NCBI GenBank assembly: GCA_036732565.1
Contig: DAINCF010000443.1
Span: 1-6,165 of the forward strand
DNA: 6,165 nt
Source of the DNA: JAIVJN01 sp036732565
Lineage (GTDB): Bacteria; Acidobacteriota; Vicinamibacteria; Vicinamibacterales; UBA2999
Direction: 5' to 3'
The first letter of the stretch is position 1. Each line of letters starts with the position of its first letter. A program made the translations under genes and the position numbers. Below, in pieces: positions 1 to 5,532 of the stretch. The notes under the pieces were generated by a model. The model saw only the letters and a program-made list of their open reading frames with translations, had not been told where the DNA came from and ran no database searches.

Positions 1-1
1 T

Positions 2-373
2 GAGGAGGCGCGACAAACGGGGATGGTGCGCACGATGTCCGGGCGCAAGCGCGCCGTGCCGGAGATCACGAGCCGAAACGGTCAGATTCGCGCGGGCGCC
101 GAGCGCATTGCCGTCAACATGCCCATCCAGGGCACCGCGGCCGACATCCTGAAGCGCGCGATGATCGACGTGGCCGCCGCGCTCGCCACCGAGCGCAGCA
201 ACGCGCGGATGATCCTCACGGTGCACGACGAGCTGCTCTTCGAGTCGCCGCGCGACGAGGCCGAAGGCGTCGCTCACCTGGTGCGCGAGCAGATGTCGAA
301 GGCAGCCTCACTGGATGTGCCGCTGGATGTCGACGTCGGGATTGGCGAGAACTGGACCGACGCAAAGGGATAG
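2..373 (+). CDS. polA: DNA polymerase I, C-terminal end (partial, cut by left edge)
   Basis: The reading frame is open from the window edge, so only the last 123 residues of the enzyme are visible. They form the end of the family A polymerase domain (palm and fingers). DNA polymerase I fills gaps during repair and Okazaki-fragment maturation in the cytoplasm. Seen: the SRNG segment followed by AAER-like and NMPIQGTAAD residues (nt about 116-145), which match the NAPxQGTAAD block of the family. Next comes motif C, VHDE at nt 221-232, whose Asp (227-229) is a catalytic metal ligand. The gene ends with the usual VDVGIGENW tail before TAG at 371-373. Motif C has Thr before VHDE where the E. coli enzyme has Gln. 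An internal ATG at 23 is not the start, because conserved sequence precedes it. The 5'-3' and 3'-5' exonuclease domains, if present, lie outside the window. The identification is firm. Confidence 0.96.
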   Translation, partial: EEARQTGMVRTMSGRKRAVPEITSRNGQIRAGAERIAVNMPIQGTAADILKRAMIDVAAALATERSNARMILTVHDELLFESPRDEAEGVAHLVREQMSKAASLDVPLDVDVGIGENWTDAKG

Positions 374-381
374 CAGCGTCA

Positions 382-598
382 GCATTTGGTGATTTGGTGA
401 TCTCGTGATTTGGTGATCTGATTTGGCGATCTCGTGATCTGGCGATCTTGGTGATTTGGTGATTTGGTGATCTACGGGCGATTCGTCGCGGAGAGCCCAG
501 TCGGTTTCGCTGTTGCGCCCAATCACCAAATAGATCGCGAGATCGCAAAATCACGCAATCAGATCACCAAATCGCCAGATCACGAGATCACCAAATGC
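382..598. repeat. Octamer-array inverted repeat between polA and the convergent gene
   Basis: This low-complexity element fills the gap between two convergent genes, starting 8 bases after the polA stop and ending 1 base before the stop of the minus-strand gene. The left half (about 382-471) is a degenerate tandem array of the octamer GATYTSGY, for example GATTTGGT, GATCTCGT and GATCTGGC. The right half (about 520-598) is the same array inverted. Perfect paired blocks include GCATTTGGTGAT (382-393) with 587-598, GATCTCGTGATCTGGCGAT (428-446) with 571-589, and the 17-mer at 407-423 with 557-573. A non-repetitive core of roughly 45 bases (about 474-520) separates the arms. The transcript could fold into a long imperfect hairpin and act as a bidirectional 3' end. 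No clean U-run follows, so this is not called an intrinsic terminator. I see no ORF in it that looks coding. Confidence 0.9.
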
Positions 599-599
599 A

Positions 600-1403
600 T
601 CATTTCCATTTCTCTTTGACGAGCTCCCATTCGGCCCGCAGCTCTGACTCGGCCTGCGCGCGCTGATCGACCGGTAGATCGCGCACGCGATCCGGAATGA
701 TGCCTTCGCGGACGACGCGATCGAGGTCGGCACGCAGCGAGGACGTGCGCTCGCCCGCGAGACGGGCGCGGACCCAGCTCGCCACGGCGGCATCCCACGC
801 GCGCAGCGGATCGCCGACGCCGCGCGCGGCGATCACCACCCAATAACCGGCGACGGCGGATGACGGATTCCGGCTGAGCTCGTCGTTCATCCGCACGGAC
901 AGCCGCTCGAACGACGCGATCCGGTGGGAGCGATCGACCACCGCCGCCTGACGCTCGATGGCACTGCCCCACCAATCCAGGAACGCTTCGTACAACGCCG
1001 GGTCGAGCGCCTCCGCGCGTCCGAGTCCGCTGGCGAAGATTTCCGCCGCCGCTCCAAAGTCGTCTTCGAGGAAGAGCGAGGCGCCGAGCGCGATCAGGAA
1101 CTCGAGGCGATCGCGTCCATCGAGACCGGTCGGCTTGACCGCGGCGAGCGCCGTGCGGGCGGCGCTGAGGTCCGCGGGATCCACGCGCTCGCGGTAGCGC
1201 TCCAGATGCGCGCGCGCGAGCACCACCGCCGCCGCGTCCGCCGTGTCCGGCGACTGGCGCGCGAGATCCGCCGCTTCGATGGCCTGATCGAACTGCCGCT
1301 GGTTGTAGAGCGTGCGGGCCCGGGCCAAGTCGGCACGCGTCGCCCACGCCACCGCCGGCAACAGCAACACGACAGCGATAGCCGCGATCCAGGCCCGGAA
1401 CAT
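600..1403 (-). CDS. Hypothetical exported TPR-like protein
   Basis: I do not recognise this 267-residue protein. It starts MFRAW and then has a hydrophobic stretch (residues about 5-19) ending in a signal-peptidase-like AWA site near residue 21, so export to the periplasm is likely. The mature part is almost entirely helical in character and rich in Ala, Arg, Asp and Glu. It has TPR-like segments at residues about 23-50 (LARARTLYNQRQFDQAIEAA) and about 100-125 (LGASLFLEDDFGAAAEIFA), which suggests a protein-interaction scaffold. No catalytic motif is visible. The ATG at 1403 was chosen because it puts the signal peptide at the N-terminus; a GTG at 1430 would add nine residues. No good Shine-Dalgarno precedes the ATG. 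The stop codon (600-602) abuts the octamer repeat. The gene is convergent with polA and divergent from pcnB. Codon bias (GC-rich third positions) and the signal peptide support a real gene. Confidence 0.72.
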   Translation of the reverse strand: MFRAWIAAIAVVLLLPAVAWATRADLARARTLYNQRQFDQAIEAADLARQSPDTADAAAVVLARAHLERYRERVDPADLSAARTALAAVKPTGLDGRDRLEFLIALGASLFLEDDFGAAAEIFASGLGRAEALDPALYEAFLDWWGSAIERQAAVVDRSHRIASFERLSVRMNDELSRNPSSAVAGYWVVIAARGVGDPLRAWDAAVASWVRARLAGERTSSLRADLDRVVREGIIPDRVRDLPVDQRAQAESELRAEWELVKEKWK

Positions 1404-1409
1404 GGGCCG

Positions 1410-1418
1410 ATCGTAGCA
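1410..1418 (-). promoter_or_regulatory. Candidate extended -10 promoter for the exported TPR-like gene
   Basis: On the minus strand this reads TGCTACGAT: a TG extension plus a TACGAT hexamer (1415-1410). The hexamer ends only 6 bases before the ATG at 1403. If used, transcription would begin at or next to the start codon and give a leaderless mRNA, which fits the lack of a Shine-Dalgarno. No good -35 box is present at 16-18 bases. Sequence match only. Confidence 0.3.
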
Positions 1419-1464
1419 CGCAGGCTGCACCCCATCGCGCCCGGCCCGCGCCTCGGGAACCCAC

Positions 1465-1473
1465 TGCTACAAT
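1465..1473 (+). promoter_or_regulatory. Candidate extended -10 promoter for pcnB (distal)
   Basis: The sequence TGCTACAAT is a TGN extension followed by TACAAT, one mismatch from the sigma-70 consensus TATAAT. The surrounding region is GC-rich and no recognisable -35 box lies 16-18 bases upstream, which is typical of extended -10 promoters. Transcription would start near 1480 and give a leader of about 150 bases before the pcnB ATG at 1632. Confidence 0.4.
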
Positions 1474-1543
1474 GGCGGGTTGGTGAGCGGATCGACGAGA
1501 GTGCTGCTGCGGTGGGCCGCTTAGTGGAGCGTATCAACAGGGT

Positions 1544-1552
1544 TGCTACTAT
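1544..1552 (+). promoter_or_regulatory. Candidate extended -10 promoter for pcnB (proximal)
   Basis: The sequence TGCTACTAT is a TGN extension followed by TACTAT. It lies about 80 bases upstream of the pcnB ATG and would give a leader of about 73 bases. The -35 match is poor: TTAGTG at 1521-1526 is too far away, with a 20-base spacer. The similarity to the element at 1465-1473 makes either one, or both, plausible. Confidence 0.35.
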
Positions 1553-1631
1553 CTACGGAGAGCTCGGGGAGCAGTTTCCGGCCGTTCCTGCAGAACGGCC
1601 CAGTTGTGATTTCAACGGTACACTCCATCAG

Positions 1632-2984
1632 ATGTCTGAACCGGTGATCGTGCCACGGGCCGAGCACACGATCTCGCGTCGGGACATCGACCCGGACGCC
1701 CTCAAGGTCCTGTATCGGCTGCAGCAATTCAACTACACGGCGTATCTCGTCGGGGGAAGCGTCCGCGACCTGCTGCTCGGCAGGCGACCGAAAGACTTCG
1801 ACATCGGCACGTCGGCGCACCCGTACCAAATCAAGAAGCTCTTTCGCAATTGCTGGATCATCGGCCGCCGGTTCCGCTTGGCGCACGTGCGCTTCGGCAA
1901 CAAGACCATCGAGGTCGCCACCTTCCGCCGCAACGTGCCGCCGGGGACCGAGAATGAGCCCGCCGAGCCGCCTCCAGCCGCCGATCCGTCGGAGCCGAAC
2001 CTCCTGATCCACCACGACAACACCTTCGGGACGCCCGAAGAAGATGCGTTTCGTCGCGACTTCACGGTCAACGCGCTCTTCTACGACATCGCCACGTTCG
2101 GGATCATCGACTACGTCGGCGGCCTCCAGGATCTCCGCAACGGCGTGATCCGATCGATCGGCGATCCCAACGAGCGCTTCCAGGAAGATCCCGTGCGCAT
2201 GCTGCGGGCAGTGACGATGGCGGCGCGATTGGACTTTTCGCTGGATCCACCGGTGGTCAAGGCGATCGCGAAGCACAGGCAGCTGATCGCGCTGGCCTCG
2301 CCCGCGCGGCTGATCGAGGAGTACTACAAGGTGCTGCGCTCGGGCGCGGCGGAGAAGACCTTTCGCGGGCTCGCCGAGCACGGGCTGCTCGAGGCGGTCA
2401 CACCGGAGCTCGTGGCGGGGGCGAAGGACGGTCGCCTGTCCGCGGCGCTGGCCGCGCTGGATGCCTACCGCCTGCGCTTCGACGCGGCGCCGCCAACGCT
2501 CACCAACTCCATCCTCCTCGGCACGCTGATCGTGCCCCTGGGATTGATGCCGCGCCGCGCGCTGCCGCCGGCATATGCGTCGGAGGCGGATGACGAAGAG
2601 AAGATCGCGCGTGGAGGACGGCCGAAGCGGCCGCCAAAGGAGCCTCCGCTCAAGATCGGCATTCTGATGGTCGCCAGGCGCGACACGGATCGCCTGCGGC
2701 AGTTGATCGCCCTGCAGCGGCGCCTCCACGATCTCGAGACGTCGCCGCGGGCGAAGCGCGCGCTGATGCATCGCGGCCCGTTCGACGAAGCGCTGACGTG
2801 GCTCGACGTCCACGGCCAGGTGCCCCAGGTCGTCGAGCACTGGCGAGGATTCATGGAGGCGTTGTCGTCGACGCCGCACGGCGCCAGCGAGAGCGCAGCG
2901 GCTGATGATGGCGGCGCGCCGGGCGAGCCTCGGCGTAGTCGTCGCCGCCGGCGAGGCCGGCGGCGAAGAAACCGAGCTGACTAG
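1632..2984 (+). CDS. pcnB: Poly(A) polymerase-type tRNA nucleotidyltransferase family protein (PcnB-like)
   Basis: This is a 450-residue template-independent RNA nucleotidyltransferase of the class II polymerase beta superfamily. The expected role is adding A residues to RNA 3' ends, which in bacteria usually marks RNA for decay. Seen in order: the nucleotide-binding GGSVRDLLLG (residues 41-50); the catalytic DFD (55-57); IIGRRFRLAHV (76-86), which matches the signature separating PcnB-type poly(A) polymerases from CCA-adding enzymes; a Pro/Glu-rich insertion (about 102-123); RRDFTVNALFYD (141-152); and EDPVRMLRA (185-193). A helical C-terminal region follows, ending in an Arg-rich tail (about 433-448) like the basic tails of other PcnB proteins. 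The ATG at 1632 was chosen because homologues begin close to MSEPVIVPR, although no strong Shine-Dalgarno precedes it. An in-frame GTG at 1512 is possible but less likely. CCA addition cannot be fully excluded from sequence alone. Confidence 0.92.
   Translation: MSEPVIVPRAEHTISRRDIDPDALKVLYRLQQFNYTAYLVGGSVRDLLLGRRPKDFDIGTSAHPYQIKKLFRNCWIIGRRFRLAHVRFGNKTIEVATFRRNVPPGTENEPAEPPPAADPSEPNLLIHHDNTFGTPEEDAFRRDFTVNALFYDIATFGIIDYVGGLQDLRNGVIRSIGDPNERFQEDPVRMLRAVTMAARLDFSLDPPVVKAIAKHRQLIALASPARLIEEYYKVLRSGAAEKTFRGLAEHGLLEAVTPELVAGAKDGRLSAALAALDAYRLRFDAAPPTLTNSILLGTLIVPLGLMPRRALPPAYASEADDEEKIARGGRPKRPPKEPPLKIGILMVARRDTDRLRQLIALQRRLHDLETSPRAKRALMHRGPFDEALTWLDVHGQVPQVVEHWRGFMEALSSTPHGASESAAADDGGAPGEPRRSRRRRRGRRRRNRAD
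2943..2965. repeat. Perfect 10-bp hairpin inside the 3' end of pcnB
   Basis: CGCCGCCGGC (2943-2952) is followed by a GAG loop and then its exact reverse complement GCCGGCGGCG (2956-2965). It lies in codons for the Arg-rich PcnB tail, 17 bases before the stop. No T-run follows on either strand, so it is not a standard intrinsic terminator. It may still help stop or protect transcripts at the convergent pcnB/serC junction, where the stop codons are only 7 bases apart. The stem may also be a by-product of Arg/Gly codons in GC-rich DNA. Confidence 0.6.
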
Positions 2985-2991
2985 CGGGGCT

Positions 2992-4086
2992 CTAGCCGCG
3001 CGTGCGCTCGAACTCCTGCATGAATTGCACGAGCGCGTCGACGCCGGCTTCCGGGAAGGCGTTGTAAATCGAGGCGCGCATGCCGCCGACGGAGCGATGG
3101 CCCTTGAGGCCGTCGAACCCGGCGGCGGTCGATTCCTTCACGAACGTCTTCTCGAGCTCCTCGCTTGGCAGCCGGAACGTGATGTTCATGCGCGAGCGGC
3201 TGTCCTTCTCGGCCGTGCCACGATAGAAGCCGCTGCGATCGATCTCCCCGTAGAGCTTGCCGGCCTTGCGCTCGTTGGCGGCGTTCACGGCCTCGAGACC
3301 CCCGGCTGCGAGCCCCCACTTCATCACCAGGCCCATCAGGTAGATGCCGAAGCACGGCGGCGTGTTGTACATCGAGCCGTTCTCGGCGTGGACGCCATAG
3401 CTCAGCATCGTGTGCAACGACGGAGACGATCGTGCCAGCAGATCCTCGCGGACGATCACGAGCGTGACGCCTGAAGGGCCGAGATTCTTTTGCGCACCGG
3501 CGTAAATGAGACCGTACTTCGCGACGTCGATCGGCCGGCTGAAGATGTCCGATGAAGCATCGGCCACGAGCGGCACGCTGCCAACCTCGGGCTCGCGCCG
3601 CCACTCGGTGCCGAAGATCGTGTTGTTCGTCGTGAAGTGCACGTACGCCGCGTCGGGCGTGAGCGACAACTCGTCCTGCCGGGGAATGCGGGTGAAGTTC
3701 TCGCTCTCGGTCGAGCCCGCCACCTTCACCGCGCCGACGCGCTTGGCTTCCTTCAAGGCCTTCTGTGCCCATGCGCCGGTGACGATGTAGTCGGCCGTCG
3801 CACCCTCGGTGAGCAGGTTCATCGGCACCATCGAGAACTGCAGCGACGCGCCACCCTGGAGGAACAACACCTTGTAGTTCGAGGGCACCTTGCCGAGCGC
3901 CCGCACATCGGCCTCCGTCTTCGCCAGGATGTCCTCGAAGGTCTTGGAGCGATGGCTGATCTCGAGAATCGACATCCCGACACCGGGGAGCGAGACGAGA
4001 TCGCGCTGCGCCTCTTCGAGCACGGAGACGGGCAGTACGGCGGGACCAGCGGAGAAGTTGTGAACACGATTGACAGTGGTAGGCAC
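2992..4086 (-). CDS. serC: Phosphoserine aminotransferase
   Basis: SerC is a cytoplasmic PLP enzyme that converts 3-phosphohydroxypyruvate and glutamate to O-phosphoserine and 2-oxoglutarate, the second step of serine synthesis; many also act in pyridoxal phosphate synthesis. The 364 residues match the family length (362 in E. coli). Seen: NFSAGPAVLP near the N-terminus (residues 10-19), the phosphate-binding QGGAS (77-81), Trp106 in TGAW, VADASSD with the PLP-nitrogen Asp at about 176, the Schiff-base Lys at 200 in GAQKNLGPSG, and GHRSVGGMRASIYNA near the C-terminus with substrate-binding Arg at about 331 and 337. The GTG start at 4086 was chosen because GAGGT precedes it by 5 bases. The in-frame ATG at 4098 adds four residues but has no ribosome site of its own. 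The gene lies downstream of serA with a hairpin repeat between them, and ends 7 bases from the convergent pcnB stop. Confidence 0.95.
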   Translation of the reverse strand: MPTTVNRVHNFSAGPAVLPVSVLEEAQRDLVSLPGVGMSILEISHRSKTFEDILAKTEADVRALGKVPSNYKVLFLQGGASLQFSMVPMNLLTEGATADYIVTGAWAQKALKEAKRVGAVKVAGSTESENFTRIPRQDELSLTPDAAYVHFTTNNTIFGTEWRREPEVGSVPLVADASSDIFSRPIDVAKYGLIYAGAQKNLGPSGVTLVIVREDLLARSSPSLHTMLSYGVHAENGSMYNTPPCFGIYLMGLVMKWGLAAGGLEAVNAANERKAGKLYGEIDRSGFYRGTAEKDSRSRMNITFRLPSEELEKTFVKESTAAGFDGLKGHRSVGGMRASIYNAFPEAGVDALVQFMQEFERTRG

Positions 4087-4091
4087 GGAAG

Positions 4092-4096
4092 ACCTC
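4092..4096 (-). promoter_or_regulatory. Ribosome binding site deciding the serC start
   Basis: Minus-strand GAGGT (4096-4092) matches five bases of the AGGAGGT consensus and lies 5 bases before GTG at 4086. It overlaps the alternative ATG at 4098-4096, so it cannot serve that codon. It begins 5 bases after the end of the strong hairpin repeat at 4102-4156, so folding of that repeat could affect ribosome access. Confidence 0.55.
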
Positions 4097-4101
4097 ATCT
4101 C

Positions 4102-4156
4102 GGCCGCCCTAAAGGACGGCCGCTACGTACGTAGGGGCCGCCCCTTTAGGGCGGCC
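4102..4156. repeat. Palindromic GGCCGCCC/TTTAGGG hairpin element between serA and serC
   Basis: This compact inverted repeat nearly fills the gap between serA and serC. The outer arms are GGCCGCCCTAAAGG (4102-4115) and its exact reverse complement (4143-4156). An A/CC internal loop, a further 5-bp stem (4117-4121 with 4136-4140), a G-G mismatch, and 4 bp closing a GTAC tetraloop continue it, for a total of 23 base pairs. Each arm is also nearly palindromic by itself (GGCCG...CGGCC), and the centre TACGTACGTA (4124-4133) is a perfect palindrome. It resembles REP-type dispersed intergenic palindromes. On the serA-serC transcript it begins 6 bases after the serA stop. No U-run follows, so a role in mRNA stability or in the ratio of the two enzymes is more likely than full termination. 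Confidence 0.9.
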
Positions 4157-4162
4157 CAAGGA

Positions 4163-5383
4163 TCATAGCCCAATCAGCTGCAGCTCCAGGATGTCGGCGT
4201 GTCCCGCTTTGATCGTGCCCAGCACGGCGGCGGTGGGTGCACCGTCGAGGTTGATGCGGGCGACGGCGGCTTCGGCGCCTTCGAACACGATGTTCTCCGT
4301 TTCCTGGACGTTGATCTGCGCATCGCGCAAGCGGTCGAACACGTGCGCCAGGACACCGGGACGGTCGCGATGGCGGACCACCAGGCGATGGGTCGCGGGC
4401 GACTTCCGCGCGAGGTTCACGACGTTCGGCACCTTGCCCGTCTCTTTGAACGTGCGCACGATGCGGACGGCCTCGGCGGCGATGGCCTCCTGCGCCTGAT
4501 CGGTCGACGCGCCGATGTGATGCGTCCCGTAGACGCCGGGCAGCGAGACGATTGTGTCCGCGAACGCGCCGGTGGCCGCGGTCGGCTCGTTCGCGAACAC
4601 GTCGAGACCGACGCGCAATCCTCGCTCTTGCGCCACGGCTTCGAGCGCCGCGTAGTCGACGACTTCACCTCGAGCGGTGTTGATGAACACGGCGCCCGGA
4701 CGCGCGTGGGCGAGGAGCTCTCGGTTCACGAAGCCGCGCGTCTCCTTGGTCAACGCCAGGTGCACGCTGACGACGTCGGCGCGTGACACGAGATCCGCGG
4801 GTGTGGCAACCACCTCGACGCCGAATTGTTCCTCCGCCTCTCGCCGCGCCGCCGCATCCTCGGCGAACCGCCGACTCCACACCAGCACGGGCATCCCGAA
4901 CGCGCGCGCGCGACGAGCGACTTCCTGACCGATGTTGCCGAACCCGATGAGCCCCAGCGTCCTGCCGAACAGCCCCGGCGCCTTCGAAAACTCCTTCTTG
5001 TTCCACTGTCCCTCGCGCAGCGCCGCGACATTGTCGGGAATGCGTCGATCGAGCGCCAGCAACAGGCCGAACGCGAGCTCGGCGACGGCCACCGAGTTCT
5101 TCCCGGGGCAGTTCGAGACATAGATCCCGCGCCGCGACGCGCCGGCGACGTCGATGGTGTTGACCCCGGCGCCAGCCCGCACGATGAGCGCCAACGATCC
5201 GGCATCGAGCATCGCGTCCGTGACCTGGGTGGACCTGACGATCAACACGTCCGCTTTCGACTTTCCGACCGCCTCGACGAGGCTGTCGTCCTTGGCGTCA
5301 GGCTCGTACACGACATCGCACCCGGCCGCCTTCAAGCCATCGAGGCCGCTCTTCTCGAATTTGTCTGCGACTAGGACTCTCAT
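4163..5383 (-). CDS. serA: D-3-phosphoglycerate dehydrogenase with C-terminal ACT domain
   Basis: SerA performs the NAD-dependent oxidation of 3-phosphoglycerate to 3-phosphohydroxypyruvate, the committed step of serine synthesis, in the cytoplasm. The 406 residues match the short E. coli-like form: a split substrate domain, a Rossmann NAD domain and one ACT domain, without the extra domain of the roughly 530-residue forms. Seen: RAGAGVNTID (69-78), the dinucleotide motif GFGNIG (147-152), catalytic Arg at 238 in NTARGE, Glu at 266 in DVFANEP, and His at 289 in THHIGAST. The ACT domain (about 331-406), with RDRPGVLAHVF, suggests feedback inhibition by L-serine, as known for this type. The ATG at 5383 was chosen over the ATG at 5389 because the GAGG ribosome site is 7 bases from the former and only 1 from the latter. 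The gene is transcribed with serC, probably after the DUF1015 gene. Confidence 0.96.
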   Translation of the reverse strand: MRVLVADKFEKSGLDGLKAAGCDVVYEPDAKDDSLVEAVGKSKADVLIVRSTQVTDAMLDAGSLALIVRAGAGVNTIDVAGASRRGIYVSNCPGKNSVAVAELAFGLLLALDRRIPDNVAALREGQWNKKEFSKAPGLFGRTLGLIGFGNIGQEVARRARAFGMPVLVWSRRFAEDAAARREAEEQFGVEVVATPADLVSRADVVSVHLALTKETRGFVNRELLAHARPGAVFINTARGEVVDYAALEAVAQERGLRVGLDVFANEPTAATGAFADTIVSLPGVYGTHHIGASTDQAQEAIAAEAVRIVRTFKETGKVPNVVNLARKSPATHRLVVRHRDRPGVLAHVFDRLRDAQINVQETENIVFEGAEAAVARINLDGAPTAAVLGTIKAGHADILELQLIGL

Positions 5384-5390
5384 CGACATT

Positions 5391-5394
5391 CCTC
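5391..5394 (-). promoter_or_regulatory. Ribosome binding site deciding the serA start
   Basis: Minus-strand GAGG (5394-5391) is followed by A, then ATGTCG and a second ATG. The spacing is 1 base to the first ATG (5389) and 7 bases to the second (5383). Only the second spacing is workable, so the protein should begin MRVLVADKFEKSG. Confidence 0.6.
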
Positions 5395-5430
5395 ACGATT
5401 GCCAGCAGGACACAATGGTCACAAAGAATA

Positions 5431-5532
5431 CGATTCGCCACCAGGGCACCCAGGCACAAAAGGAAGCAAAAGATTTTCTTGGTGCCTTGGTGCCTTGGTG
5501 GCCAATCGCTCGTGTCCTTCGTGGCTTGGTGG
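5431..5532. repeat. CCAAGGCA-type inverted repeat between the DUF1015 gene and serA
   Basis: The arm 5432-5457 and the arm 5482-5507 are reverse complements with 3 mismatches in 26 bases, one of them a possible G-T wobble in RNA; an extra C-G pair closes at 5431/5508. The right arm contains tandem GGTGCCTT units ending in GGTGG. The 24-base loop (5458-5481) is A/T-rich, unlike its surroundings. A related tail, GTGTCCTT followed by CGTGGCTTGGTGGC, runs from 5511 to 5532 and abuts the DUF1015 stop. The element occupies most of the 149-bp gap. The remaining stretch (5384-5430) holds the serA ribosome site and a weak TATTCT (5430-5425, minus strand) without a -35 box, so no serA promoter can be called with confidence. 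Short peptides read through this repeat look spurious. Confidence 0.85.

Noticed and set aside
216..554. Minus-strand open frames through the octamer repeat with peptides like SPNHQITKS
   Set aside because: The peptides are direct translations of the repeat units, with period tied to the octamer. They overlap the polA 3' end and have no start signals.
382..598. CRISPR array
   Set aside because: The units are 8 bases, degenerate and contiguous, without unique spacers of uniform length.
382..598. Transposon with terminal inverted repeats
   Set aside because: There is no transposase and no clear target-site duplication at the ends, and the inverted arms consist of the same octamers throughout rather than terminal repeats around cargo.
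924..1631. Long in-frame upstream extension of pcnB that would make a protein of nearly 690 residues
   Set aside because: It runs antisense through the exported TPR-like gene, is Arg-rich low-quality sequence, and precedes the normal PcnB N-terminus. It is an open-frame shadow of GC-rich DNA.
1521..2879. Long minus-strand open frame (about 450 codons) opposite pcnB
   Set aside because: Its composition is Arg/Gln/His-rich with no family motifs, and the + strand frame encodes unmistakable PcnB motifs throughout.
2905..3474. Plus-strand open frame opposite serC, and a minus-strand out-of-frame one at 2981-3772
   Set aside because: Both overlap serC, whose PLP and substrate motifs are all in its own frame. 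No independent ribosome site or domain was seen.
4102..4156. Rho-independent terminator between serA and serC
   Set aside because: The stem is strong, but no U-run follows in either direction.
4199..5374. Several plus-strand open frames opposite serA
   Set aside because: They are shadows of serA and contain no recognisable motifs.
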